NCBI GenBank assembly: GCA_004293645.1
Contig: REAB01000058.1
Coordinates: 1 to 64,000, forward strand
Source of the DNA: Cytophagia bacterium
GTDB lineage: Bacteria > Bacteroidota > Bacteroidia > Cytophagales > Spirosomataceae
Direction: 5' to 3'
Length of the DNA stretch: 64,000 nt
The translations under genes and the position numbers were made by a program. Shown one piece after another: positions 18,216-30,117 of this stretch (position 1 is the first letter of the stretch; each line of letters opens with the position of its first letter). The notes under the pieces were generated by a model. That model was not told the DNA's origin. It saw only the letters and a list, made by a program, of their open reading frames with translations, and searched no databases.

Positions 18216-19485
18216 TAATGGCTGTAGAAAAATATACGTAAAGAAACTTTCACCAAATGATAACTCCAAAAACCAAGTTTATTTAGGGGGAAGTTTTGAG
18301 GTGTTAAATATTTTCCCGGTTTTTGATATTAAAACTGAAGAAGCGGGTGATTGGAACAAAGAACGATTTAAGGCACTCATTCACTTTTCTTGGGTTGGAA
18401 ACGATGGAAATATTTATGCAGCTCCAAATTCTCAGTTGATTTTATACCCAAAATATCCCGAAGTTAGATTTTCGGGATTCCTCTCCAAATGCCAAAACCC
18501 TCCATCAGACTTAATGACGGAGCGAATTGCTGACAGACTGTTGTTTCTTAGCGTTACAAACAATGGCTTGGCCTTGGGGTATGTAGCGGCCCCAGAATCT
18601 ACCCTTGCACAAGAATTTGATAACTTAGAGATTAAGGAGCAACAAGGTGTGTTCAAAGTCATCGAACTGCCAGAAAATATAAATACTAAAGAAAGGTTAA
18701 TAGCTGAGTTACGCCGTATTCACTTGCTAAACTGGATTGACTCAAAAAGTCTTACTAAAAATGGTTTAGTGCCTTGCACAACGCCACAGTGTGGAGGATA
18801 CACACTCGAGGCAGAGTTAGGAATAGCCAGAAATGGGCTTGCTGCACCTGACTTCCTGGGTTGGGAGATAAAAAATTTGGGGGTCAAAAATCTAAAAAAA
18901 ACAGATTCTGCAGTCATTACGTTGTTCACACCCGAACCAACACATGGTATTTACAAAACGGAAGGTGCAGAAACTTTCTTGCGGACTTACGGATATGCTG
19001 ATAAATTAGGTAGAGAAGACAGAATAAACTTTGGCGGAATTCATAAAGCACAAGTAATACACCATCAAACAAAACTTCAGATACACCTTGTTGGTTTCGA
19101 CGCTGTGAGCGGTAAAATCAGAAATACCGACGGTCGTATTGCGTTATTAGATAGTGAAGGCCACGAAGCAGCAGCGTGGAGCTTTGCTTCACTGCTTTTG
19201 CATTGGAATACAAAGCATAATCAAGCCTGTTATGTTCCGTCTATTTCTGATAAAGTAAACGGGCTACGGTACAAATATGATGATGAAGTGATTTTAGGGT
19301 TGGGCACAGACTTTCAACTGTTTCTTCAACAAATGGCATTGGGTAATATTTACTATGACCCAGCCATCAAAATGGAAAGAGCTTCTACTCAGAAACCTGA
19401 AATAAAAAAAAGAAGTCAATTTAGAATTACTGCTCGGTACCTAAAAAACATCTACAAAGATTGCCAAGTTGTTTCCCTTTTGTAG
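18181..19485 (+). CDS. Type II restriction endonuclease, MvaI/BcnI family
   Basis: This cleaves unmethylated DNA at the site protected by the adjacent methylase. The recognisable core is [20 protein letters not shown] followed by [12 protein letters not shown]224, E229 and K231 there form the PD-(D/E)XK-type active site known from MvaI and BcnI. MvaI cuts CC/WGG and BcnI CC/SGG, and the Dcm-like partner makes CCWGG the better guess. The 434-residue protein is longer than MvaI (about 250), with an extra N-terminal part of about 170 residues of unknown role. The ATG at 18181 lies inside the methylase gene, so translation is probably coupled. The frame extends further upstream without a better start. 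Confidence 0.85.
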   Translation: MNLQNLQKLFIDNGCRKIYVKKLSPNDNSKNQVYLGGSFEVLNIFPVFDIKTEEAGDWNKERFKALIHFSWVGNDGNIYAAPNSQLILYPKYPEVRFSGFLSKCQNPPSDLMTERIADRLLFLSVTNNGLALGYVAAPESTLAQEFDNLEIKEQQGVFKVIELPENINTKERLIAELRRIHLLNWIDSKSLTKNGLVPCTTPQCGGYTLEAELGIARNGLAAPDFLGWEIKNLGVKNLKKTDSAVITLFTPEPTHGIYKTEGAETFLRTYGYADKLGREDRINFGGIHKAQVIHHQTKLQIHLVGFDAVSGKIRNTDGRIALLDSEGHEAAAWSFASLLLHWNTKHNQACYVPSISDKVNGLRYKYDDEVILGLGTDFQLFLQQMALGNIYYDPAIKMERASTQKPEIKKRSQFRITARYLKNIYKDCQVVSLL

Positions 19486-19504
19486 GTTTCAAAACACACA
19501 TTTC

Positions 19505-20506
19505 GTGAAAATATTAAAAAAAATAAGCATTGGATTATTGGTATCATTAATCTTAACAGAGTTAGTCCTTCGGCTTGTATTTGGGTTTTGCGACGCGCCC
19601 CTGTACGTGTCAGACCCCGATTTTGAGTACGTGTATGCGCCCAACCAAAACTGCTATCGTTTTCGTAATGTGGTCAAAACCAACGTGTTTTCGATGCGCA
19701 GCGAGGCCGTCAATGCCACCGACACCACCGTTGTTTTACTCGTGGGCGACTCGGTGGTGAACGGCGGAAATTTGGCCAACCACGACGACCTGGCCTCCAC
19801 TATTTTAGAAAAGCAACTCTCAGCCCACTACCGCCAACCCGTGCGGGTGCTCAATATTACGGCGGGTTCTTGGGGTCCCGACAACGTGTTTGCTTTCTTA
19901 AAAAAGAAGGGTTTTTTTGGGGCAGATTTAGTATGTTTAGTAACGAGCAGCCACGATGCCCACGACAACATCAACCACGGCGAAGTGGTGGGCATTGACC
20001 CCAATTATCCCAGAGAAAACCATAAAATTGCGCTGCAAGAACTCTGGGAACGCTACAATTGGATGTTTTTCCCAATCATAGAAGGCTTCAAAGAAAAGTG
20101 GTTTCCTTCGCCACCGTCGGCTGATGCGCCGCAGCGCAGTGGCGTTATTCAAAAAACGGGCGAAGTTTTCAACGTCGGGTTTCAGCAATTGGCCGACACC
20201 ACCCGCGCCATGCAGATTCCGTTTGTGATTTATCTGCACCCCGAAACGTCCGAAATTAAGCAAAATAAATACGACGAACAAGGCTTGAAAATCGTGGCTT
20301 TTGCCCAAAGCAACAACGTGCCGCTCATCAACGAACTCAACCTCAAACCTGGCCTCGAACTCTACCGCGACCTCGATACCATTCATTACAACGAGCAGGG
20401 TCAGCTATTTATGGTTCGGCAGTTATTTCCTATCTTTAAGCAACACCTCGACCGCTATTTTCATGCGCATACTCATCGTACACAACCAACTGTGGGCGCA
20501 CTATAA
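19505..20506 (+). CDS. SGNH/GDSL-like hydrolase family protein, membrane-anchored
   Basis: A single N-terminal membrane helix (IGLLVSLILTELVLRLVFGF) anchors a periplasmic SGNH-fold domain. Block I is VLLVGDSVVNGG with the probable catalytic Ser, a helix follows, and block V is DTIHYNEQGQ with the Asp-x-x-His pair. Such proteins often act as O-acetyl esterases or acyl-transfer partners in surface polysaccharide synthesis, and the GT4 gene that overlaps the 3' end fits that setting. The GTG at 19505 (VKILKKISIG) gives a normal anchor. The ATG at 19469 would overlap the restriction gene and adds 12 unlikely residues. The higher GC than the restriction genes marks the right edge of that cassette. 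Confidence 0.75.
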   Translation: MKILKKISIGLLVSLILTELVLRLVFGFCDAPLYVSDPDFEYVYAPNQNCYRFRNVVKTNVFSMRSEAVNATDTTVVLLVGDSVVNGGNLANHDDLASTILEKQLSAHYRQPVRVLNITAGSWGPDNVFAFLKKKGFFGADLVCLVTSSHDAHDNINHGEVVGIDPNYPRENHKIALQELWERYNWMFFPIIEGFKEKWFPSPPSADAPQRSGVIQKTGEVFNVGFQQLADTTRAMQIPFVIYLHPETSEIKQNKYDEQGLKIVAFAQSNNVPLINELNLKPGLELYRDLDTIHYNEQGQLFMVRQLFPIFKQHLDRYFHAHTHRTQPTVGAL

Positions 20507-21614
20507 ATCAAAGCTATTCAGCGACTTGTGCCAACTTGCGCCGCAGTTTGGGGCAGAAGTACACGTGGCGCAAATCGCGCTTTCGGAAAAAAGCCGTGCC
20601 AACATGGGCGAAGCCCAAGAAAACACCTACAAGTACAACTACGAAGTTTTGTTTAACGACAGCCTCGAAAACGTTTCGACTTGGCAACGCACCCGCGCAC
20701 TGTTCAAAAAAATGCGGCAATACAAGCCCGATGTGCTAAACCTCACGGGCTACTACGACCCCGCGCAGTTGTTGTTGCTGTTTTATGCCAAAATACTGGG
20801 TGTAAAAGTTATTATTTCAAACGAATCAAATGTACGCGACAGCAAAAGGCACTATTTAAAGGAAAAATTTAAGCAATTTGTGCTAAATTGGGCAGACGGT
20901 TTTTTCTGTTTTGGACAATCTTCGGCGACCTATTTAGAGCAATTGGGCGTACAACCACAGCAAATACTGACCCGCAAAGCTGCCGTGGTAGATAACGAAC
21001 GGCTACAATTGGAATACGAGTTGGCTTACGTAAAACGCAACGAACAAAAACAAAAGCTGGGACTAAAACCCCACAACTTTATTTTTGTTGGCAGGCTCAT
21101 TGCCCCAAAAAACTTACTTTTACTTCTTCAAGCATTCAACCAATTGCCCAAAAATCACGATTGGGGGCTTATTTTGCTGGGAGAAGGCGACCAGAAATCT
21201 GATTTGCAGCAATTTTGCCAACAAAATGAGCTACACCAAGTTCATTTTTTGGAAGGAGTAGCTTGGTACCAAGTGCCGCACTATTTGGCATTGGCCGATG
21301 TGTTTGTGCTGCCGAGTATCTCCGAGCCGTGGGGCTTGGTTGTAAACGAAGCCTTGGTATGTGGACTTCCTGTGGTGGTGTCTGAAAATTGCGGCTGCGT
21401 TGAAGATTTGGTAAAAAATGGCAAAAATGGCTTTGTTTTCGACCCAAATCAAGTGGATGAATTAACCAAAAAATTACGCTTTTTTGTAGAGAATACCCAC
21501 AGTATCACGCCAATGGGCGTTGCTTCGCGGCGACTTGTAAGTCCTTTTGCCACCCAAAAAGTAGCTACTGAGATGCTGATAGGCATCAGTAAATTGATGG
21601 GTAAATCTGCTTAA
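20463..21614 (+). CDS. Glycosyltransferase family 4 protein
   Basis: This GT-B retaining glycosyltransferase probably works at the inner membrane on a surface glycan. The N-terminus MRILIVHNQLWAHYKSKLFS starts a Rossmann fold. The C-terminal donor domain shows NFIFVGRLIAPKNLLLLLQAF, then LLGEGDQKSDL and VFVLPSISEPWGLVVNEALV, which contains the E-x7-E motif (EPWGLVVNE). VCGLPVVVSENCG follows, typical of GT4. The start at 20463 overlaps the SGNH gene by 44 bases, so the two are coupled. The specific sugar cannot be predicted. Confidence 0.88.
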   Translation: MRILIVHNQLWAHYKSKLFSDLCQLAPQFGAEVHVAQIALSEKSRANMGEAQENTYKYNYEVLFNDSLENVSTWQRTRALFKKMRQYKPDVLNLTGYYDPAQLLLLFYAKILGVKVIISNESNVRDSKRHYLKEKFKQFVLNWADGFFCFGQSSATYLEQLGVQPQQILTRKAAVVDNERLQLEYELAYVKRNEQKQKLGLKPHNFIFVGRLIAPKNLLLLLQAFNQLPKNHDWGLILLGEGDQKSDLQQFCQQNELHQVHFLEGVAWYQVPHYLALADVFVLPSISEPWGLVVNEALVCGLPVVVSENCGCVEDLVKNGKNGFVFDPNQVDELTKKLRFFVENTHSITPMGVASRRLVSPFATQKVATEMLIGISKLMGKSA

Positions 21615-21641
21615 TGTCTTGTATATTAATCAATACCATTC

Positions 21642-23102
21642 ATGCATAAAACATTCATTGCCTTGTTGGTGGGCATTGTCGCCGTGGCCACGTTTAGCAA
21701 TTGGCAAGTCCAAACCACTGCCCTCACCACGCCTCCCAACGTGGTACTTATTTTTATGGACGACATGGGCTACGGCGACTTGGGCTGTTACGGAGCCTCC
21801 AACTACCAAACGCCGCACATTGACCAAGTAGCCGCCGAAGGCATGCGATTTACCAATTTTTTGGCCGCTCAACCCGTTTGTTCGGCTTCGCGGGCGGGTT
21901 TGCTTACGGGTTGCTACCCAAACCGCATCGGTATTTACGGTGCGTTGTTTCCAAGAGTAAAAATGGGCATCAATGCCAGCGAAACAACAATGGCCGAACT
22001 CCTCAAAACCAAAGGCTATGCCACAGCTATTTTTGGCAAATGGCACCTCGGCGACCACCCCTCTTTTTTGCCTTTGCAGCACGGTTTTGACGAATATGTG
22101 GGTTTGCCCTACTCCAACGATATGTGGCCAGTAGTAACGCACATCAATTCGGAAGAACAAAAACGGCGACGGGCTGCTTTTCCGTTTTTACCACTTATAC
22201 AAGGCAACGACACCCTTCGGAGCATTCAAACCCTCGAAGACCAAGCCCAACTGACGGGCATTTATACGCAACGAGCGGTAGATTTTATTGCAAAAAACAA
22301 GAAAAAGCCATTTTTCTTGTACGTGCCCCATTCCATGCCGCACGTCCCTATTGCGGCCTCGGCGGCGTTTAGGGGCAAAAGCAAGCAAGGGCTCTACGGC
22401 GATGTCATGCAGGAGATTGATTGGTCGGTGGGAGAAATCATGAAAGCCCTGAAAAAGAATGGCTTAGACAAAAATACGCTCGTTATTTTTACGTCCGACA
22501 ACGGGCCGTGGTTCAATTATGGCAACCACGCGGGTTCGGCGGGAGGCCTACGGGAGGGCAAGGGCAGCACCTACGAAGGCGGCAACCGCGTGCCTTGCTT
22601 GGTGCGTTGGCCTGGGCAAATTCCTGCGGGTACGGTTTGCACGCAGCTGGCCTCTACCATTGATTTGTTTCCAACCATTGCCCAAATTTGCCAAGCTACG
22701 CTGCCCACCCAAAAGATTGATGGCGTGGACATTACGCCCATCTTGAAAGGAAATTTACAGGCCAGTCCGCGCAAATATTTTTATTATTACCACCGCCGCA
22801 ACAACCTCGAAGCCGTGCGCCGCGACAACTGGAAGCTGGTACTGCCGCACGAAGGCCGCAGCTACGAAGGTCAAACGCCAGGCCGTGATGGCATGGGCGG
22901 GTTAGCTCCCGAAAATCATCCCTATCCATTGGCGTTGTTTGATTTGAACCGCGACCCAGGCGAGCGTTACGACGTGCAGGCCATTTATCCCGACATCGTG
23001 GCCGAGTTGCAGCAAGTAGCCGAAACCGCGCGGCAGGATTTGGGCGACGACATTACCAACCGAACAGGAAAAAATGTGCGCTTGGCAGGAATTTTGAAAT
23101 GA
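21642..23102 (+). CDS. Exported sulfatase (S1 family, formylglycine type)
   Basis: This hydrolyses sulfate esters, usually on polysaccharides. After a signal peptide (FIALLVGIVAVATFS) the metal-binding NVVLIFMDDMGYGDLGCYG and the maturation motif CSASR at Cys80 appear. Cys80 would be converted to formylglycine by a separate maturase that is not in this window. FGKWHLGD carries the catalytic Lys-His, and FTSDNGPWF the further metal ligands. The length of 486 residues is standard. The next gene, 41 bases on, is a DUF1553 protein, and this pairing is common in sulfated-glycan degraders. Arylsulfatase A-like enzymes dominate this family, but the substrate is unknown. Confidence 0.93.
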   Translation: MHKTFIALLVGIVAVATFSNWQVQTTALTTPPNVVLIFMDDMGYGDLGCYGASNYQTPHIDQVAAEGMRFTNFLAAQPVCSASRAGLLTGCYPNRIGIYGALFPRVKMGINASETTMAELLKTKGYATAIFGKWHLGDHPSFLPLQHGFDEYVGLPYSNDMWPVVTHINSEEQKRRRAAFPFLPLIQGNDTLRSIQTLEDQAQLTGIYTQRAVDFIAKNKKKPFFLYVPHSMPHVPIAASAAFRGKSKQGLYGDVMQEIDWSVGEIMKALKKNGLDKNTLVIFTSDNGPWFNYGNHAGSAGGLREGKGSTYEGGNRVPCLVRWPGQIPAGTVCTQLASTIDLFPTIAQICQATLPTQKIDGVDITPILKGNLQASPRKYFYYYHRRNNLEAVRRDNWKLVLPHEGRSYEGQTPGRDGMGGLAPENHPYPLALFDLNRDPGERYDVQAIYPDIVAELQQVAETARQDLGDDITNRTGKNVRLAGILK

Positions 23103-23143
23103 TTTCGTAAATTGTAAAAATATTCAAAACACCATTTATTGAG

Positions 23144-25903
23144 ATGGCAACCAAAAGTCTTTTGTTAATTGGAATAACGGGTGGCACGCTGTTGAGCCTT
23201 TTCTCATTTTTGGGAATATTTGAGCAAAAAATAGACTTTAACACCCAAGTTAAACCTATTTTGAACAAACATTGCATGGCTTGCCACGGCGGCGTAAAGC
23301 AAGCGGGCGGCGTGAGTTTTTTGTTTGAACAAGAAATGTACCAACGCGCCAAGTCGGGAAAAGTACCCGTGGTGGCGGGCAACGCCGACGAAAGCGAGAT
23401 GATGAAGCGAATTTTACTGCCCGACGACCACGAAGATAAAATGCCCAAAAAAGGCGCACCGTTGGCCAAAGAAGACGTTGAAATACTAAAAAAATGGATT
23501 GACCAAGGGGCAAAATGGGGCAACCACTGGGCCTACAATGAAGTAAAACGCCCCGAAGTGCCCAGCATTGGCAGCTTTTGGGCGCGGTTGGGTTTGAGCC
23601 GCAACGACGACGAACTCAGCTGGGCTAAAAACGAAATTGACCATTTTACAATTCAAAAACTCCGTGAGCAAAGTTTAAAACCCGCCCCCGAAGCCGACCG
23701 CGCCACGCTCATTCGTAGGGTAAGTTTAGACTTAACGGGCTTGCCTCCTACCGAAGCCCAAGTGCAGCATTTTTTGAAAGATACCTCCCCCAAAGCGTAC
23801 GAAAATTTGGTAGATACGCTCCTAAAATCGTCGGCTTATGGCGAGCGATGGGCGGGAATGTGGCTCGATTTGGCCCGCTACGCCGACACCAAAGGCTACG
23901 AACGAGATGCAGGCCGCAACATCTGGCGCTACCGCGATTGGCTCATTCAAGCTTTTAACGAAGATAAATCGTATGACCAATTTTTGACCGAACAATTGGC
24001 GGGAGACTTGCTGCCCAATGTTACCGATAAAGGCCTGATTGCCACGGGGTTTCATCGAAATACGATGAACAACGACGAAGGCGGAACCCAAGACGAAGAG
24101 TACCGCGTGGCGGCTTTGATAGACCGCGTTAATACTACTTGGGACGTGTTTCAGGGAACAACTTTTAGTTGCGTGCAGTGCCACAGCCATCCTTACGACC
24201 CCATTCGGCACGAGGAATATTACAAATACTTGGCGTTTTTTAACAATACCCGCGACGAAGACGTAACCAGCGACACGCCCACGCTGCGGTTTTACAGTAA
24301 AACCGACTCGGCCAAAATACTTTTGGTAAAAAACTGGGTAAATACCCACGGAAATAAGAAGCAAAGTCTTGATTTTGAGCAATTTATCAAAACAATTGAG
24401 CCAAAAGTAAACTCCCACGATTTTGATGCGCACGTCAATGCGTCGCTGCTTGATGCCAAGTATTTGGGCTTGCAAGACAAAGGAACGGCGCGGCTCAAAG
24501 CCCAAACCTTGACGGGTAAAACGCGCCTATTGTTGGCCATTGGTACCAACGCCGAAAACGCCAAATTGGAAGTACGGCAAGATAGTTTGGGCGGCAAAAT
24601 ATTGACCACCGTATCTGTACCAAAAACAGGAAGTGGCTGGCGCGACACCATCGTTATCGTACCTATCAACCCCGACTCTGGCAAACACGATTTGTACGTG
24701 CGCTCACAATCGCCCAAAAAGCCCAAAGAGTGGGTCATGATAAAATGGGTGGCGTTTCAAGAAGCCTTGCCAGGGAGCAATCAGCCCGATTTTGCCAATA
24801 TCGAAAAAACTTACGCCGATGTTTTGACGGGCGACGTAGAAAGTACGCCCATTATGGTAGAAGGCAGCGGCGACTTGGCCCGTGCTACCCACGTTTTTGT
24901 GCGGGGCAATTGGAGCGTAAAAGGCCAAGTTGTACGTCCCGATGTGCCTCATTCGTTGGGTAAAATGTCTAAAAATAGCCCCCAAAACCGCCTCGGACTC
25001 GCCCAATGGATGACCGATCGCCGCAATCCACTTACGGCACGGGTGGCCGTTAATCGGTTTTGGGAGCAGCTTTTTGGCGTAGGTTTGGTAGAAACGGTCG
25101 AAGATTTTGGCTCGCAGGGCATGACACCTACGCACCCCGAACTGCTCGATTGGCTGGCCGTAGAGTTGGTGGAAAACCACCAATGGAGCGTCAAAAAATT
25201 ATTGAAGCAAATGGTGCTGTCGGCTACGTATCGCCAAAATAGTGCCGTAACGTCCGAAAAACTGGCCAAAGACCCCTACAACAAGTGGCTCTCGCGCGGG
25301 GCGCGGGTGCGGCTTTCGGCCGAGCAAGTGCGCGACCAAGCGCTGGCCGCCAGTGGGTTGCTCTCGCGCAAAATGGGTGGCCCAAGCGTGATGCCGCCCC
25401 AGCCCGATGGTATCTGGCTCTCTCCCTACGACGGCGCAACGTGGCAACAAAGCAACAACGAAGACCGCTACCGACGCGGGCTTTATACCTACTGGAAACG
25501 CACCGCCCCCTACCCTTCAATGGTAACCTTCGACGCGCCAAGTCGGGAGTTTTGCCAGTCGCGGCGCATTCGTACCAACACGCCGCTGCAAGCACTCGTG
25601 ATGCTCAACGACCCCGTTTATTTGGACGCAGCGCAGCAATTGGCCGAAAAAATGGCAAAAAAATCCACGCCCCAGCAACAATTAAACGAGGGCTACCGTT
25701 TGCTTATGTACCAAAATTTGCCGCCCAAACGCTTGCAAGTATTGGCCAAATTGTACCAAAAATCGTTGGTTACGTTTCAAAAAGACCCCAACTCGGCGCA
25801 ACAATTGCTGCATTGTGGGCCCAACGTTTCACCCCAAAAAGCAGCCTTAATGACCACCGCCAACGTGCTACTCAACTTAGACGAAGTAGTAACGAAAGAG
25901 TGA
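23144..25903 (+). CDS. PSCyt1/DUF1549/DUF1553 cytochrome-containing protein
   Basis: This large exported protein is of the type first noted in Planctomycetes. An N-terminal hydrophobic segment is followed by a c-type cytochrome domain with heme motif CMACH (C44, C47, H48) and [15 protein letters not shown]. The DUF1549 region (about 165-370) includes [20 protein letters not shown] beta-rich middle part is followed by DUF1553 (about 605-870) with [19 protein letters not shown] and [18 protein letters not shown]. The family partner DUF1501, usually the next gene, is absent here. The preceding sulfatase suggests a shared catabolic role. The enzymatic function of DUF1549/1553 is not established to my knowledge. 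Confidence 0.88.
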   Translation: MATKSLLLIGITGGTLLSLFSFLGIFEQKIDFNTQVKPILNKHCMACHGGVKQAGGVSFLFEQEMYQRAKSGKVPVVAGNADESEMMKRILLPDDHEDKMPKKGAPLAKEDVEILKKWIDQGAKWGNHWAYNEVKRPEVPSIGSFWARLGLSRNDDELSWAKNEIDHFTIQKLREQSLKPAPEADRATLIRRVSLDLTGLPPTEAQVQHFLKDTSPKAYENLVDTLLKSSAYGERWAGMWLDLARYADTKGYERDAGRNIWRYRDWLIQAFNEDKSYDQFLTEQLAGDLLPNVTDKGLIATGFHRNTMNNDEGGTQDEEYRVAALIDRVNTTWDVFQGTTFSCVQCHSHPYDPIRHEEYYKYLAFFNNTRDEDVTSDTPTLRFYSKTDSAKILLVKNWVNTHGNKKQSLDFEQFIKTIEPKVNSHDFDAHVNASLLDAKYLGLQDKGTARLKAQTLTGKTRLLLAIGTNAENAKLEVRQDSLGGKILTTVSVPKTGSGWRDTIVIVPINPDSGKHDLYVRSQSPKKPKEWVMIKWVAFQEALPGSNQPDFANIEKTYADVLTGDVESTPIMVEGSGDLARATHVFVRGNWSVKGQVVRPDVPHSLGKMSKNSPQNRLGLAQWMTDRRNPLTARVAVNRFWEQLFGVGLVETVEDFGSQGMTPTHPELLDWLAVELVENHQWSVKKLLKQMVLSATYRQNSAVTSEKLAKDPYNKWLSRGARVRLSAEQVRDQALAASGLLSRKMGGPSVMPPQPDGIWLSPYDGATWQQSNNEDRYRRGLYTYWKRTAPYPSMVTFDAPSREFCQSRRIRTNTPLQALVMLNDPVYLDAAQQLAEKMAKKSTPQQQLNEGYRLLMYQNLPPKRLQVLAKLYQKSLVTFQKDPNSAQQLLHCGPNVSPQKAALMTTANVLLNLDEVVTKE

Positions 25904-25915
25904 AAGCAAAAAAGG

Positions 25916-26069
25916 TTGGTTACGTTTCAAAGTATAGACCTCAGTACCATGAACAGGTAAAATGGCGTAAAATGGGCTTTAAAAAGACCAAATTTGGCGG
26001 AATAAGCCTATTCTCAAATGAGTTTTACGATTATTTTATGTTCAGGTCTATACTTTGAAACGTAACCAA
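25916..26069. repeat. 154-bp element with 26-bp perfect inverted repeats
   Basis: The arms 25916-25941 and 26044-26069 are exact reverse complements (beginning TTGGTTACGTTTCAAAG) around a 102-bp A/T-rich centre with no gene. The element fills the whole space between two convergent genes and has the form of a MITE, though no target duplication was identified. The 16-mer TTGGTTACGTTTCAAA also occurs once inside the upstream gene at 25766-25781. Confidence 0.75.
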
Positions 26070-26071
26070 AC

Positions 26072-28702
<2,631 letters not shown>

Positions 28703-28930
28703 GGCGTTTTGTTGCAGTTTTTTGTTGTCAAAACAAGCCTCAAAAATTGTGCGAAAGCAAAAAGTCGGCAATTTTGGCGTAATTTTGACCCGAATGCCCC
28801 CACTAATTATGTCATTATGTCTGAATTACGTCCAAAATCTAAAATGTTATTTTGACCTTAAAACAGGCAACACATACCAAATCAAGCGTTTTTTCGTTGA
28901 AAGTAATCTAAAACAATCGTTGCATTAAAC

Positions 28931-30043
28931 ATGAAATATTTCCTCACCTCGGCCTGTGTGCTGGCTTCTTTTTTCCTTTTTGCCCAAACGCCTCCAAGCA
29001 AAGAGTTTACCATTTCGGGAAACGTAAAAAATGGCAAAGCGGGCGACAAAATTTACCTTGAACTCGGTGGCGTTCAGCCCGTTAAAGTGGTGGATTCTAC
29101 CACTTTGAACGACAAAAAGGCTTTTACTTTGAAACGAACTGAATTGGATGAAGGGACGGTGTATCAGCTCAATATAGCCAAACGCCAGCGCGTAATTCTG
29201 CTCGTTGAAGGCGGCGAAAACCTGAGCGTAGAAGCCGACGGCGTAGAAAAAGGCAAAATAGTGGTAACAGGTTCTAAAAACAATGAATACTACCAACGTA
29301 TCACGGCCATGAATCAAGCAATGGCTGATAAATCCAAGAAATGGCAAGAAGAATATGCCGCTGCCGAACAAAAAAAAGATGCTAAAAAAATAGCCGCTAT
29401 TCAGCAACAATTTGAGGCCGAAAGCCAAAATGTGGTCAATACGGTGAAGAAATTATTGCCCGAAATGGGTACGTCTTTAGTTGCATTGTTTGCCACCAAT
29501 TTCTTGAATCCAGAAGCACACTTACCCACGCTCGACTCGCTGGCCAGGCGATTTGAAGCAGAGCGCCCCAACATGAAACAGGCGCAGGTTTTTGTGGGTA
29601 ACGTAAAGCGAATGCGCGGCGTACCAGTAGGCGACGTAGCCCCCGAAATTGCGCTCAAAAACCCCAACGATACGCTCGTGAGTTTGTCGTCGTTGCGCGG
29701 CAAATACGTGCTGATTGACTTCTGGGCTTCGTGGTGCGGGCCTTGCCGCCAAGAAAACCCCAATGTGGTGCGGGTTTATAACAAATTCAAAGACAAGGGC
29801 TTTACGATTTACAGCGTGTCGTTGGACAAAGACAAAGCACCCTGGCTCAAAGCCATTGAGAAAGATGGCCTCACTTGGACCAACCACGTGTCGGATTTGA
29901 AATACTGGCAGTCGGTGGCGGCACAAAGCTACGGGGTCAATGGCATTCCAGCCACGTTTTTGCTCGATAAAGAAGGCCGCGTAATCGCCAAAAACCTGCG
30001 CGGCGAAGAACTCGAGAAAAAATTGGAAGAAGTATTGAAATAA
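28931..30043 (+). CDS. TlpA-like thiol-disulfide oxidoreductase with DUF4369-type N-terminus
   Basis: This exported thioredoxin-fold protein begins with a signal peptide (FLTSACVLASFFLFAQ) that may also be read as part of a lipoprotein signal. The N-terminal beta domain (about 25-120, FTISGNVKNGKAGDKIYLEL) resembles DUF4369. A helical linker leads to an AhpC/TlpA domain (about 230-370) with LIDFWASWCGPCRQENPNV. Its redox pair is C269 and C272, and the cis-Pro is in GIPATFLLDKEG. It probably reduces or resolves disulfides in periplasmic proteins or serves cytochrome maturation. It is divergent from clpB and shares no operon. Confidence 0.9.
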   Translation: MKYFLTSACVLASFFLFAQTPPSKEFTISGNVKNGKAGDKIYLELGGVQPVKVVDSTTLNDKKAFTLKRTELDEGTVYQLNIAKRQRVILLVEGGENLSVEADGVEKGKIVVTGSKNNEYYQRITAMNQAMADKSKKWQEEYAAAEQKKDAKKIAAIQQQFEAESQNVVNTVKKLLPEMGTSLVALFATNFLNPEAHLPTLDSLARRFEAERPNMKQAQVFVGNVKRMRGVPVGDVAPEIALKNPNDTLVSLSSLRGKYVLIDFWASWCGPCRQENPNVVRVYNKFKDKGFTIYSVSLDKDKAPWLKAIEKDGLTWTNHVSDLKYWQSVAAQSYGVNGIPATFLLDKEGRVIAKNLRGEELEKKLEEVLK

Positions 30044-30117
30044 CTTAACATTGCGTGCTTTTTTTGAGTAGCTACGTAAATCAAAACGTTAGTCAGAATT
30101 TTAATAGACACTTCTCA

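Noticed and set aside
25285-26058. Long open frame of 257 residues overlapping the DUF1553 gene
   Set aside because: It is a shadow in another frame of a clear coding sequence, and its Arg/Ala-rich composition reflects the GC-rich frame.
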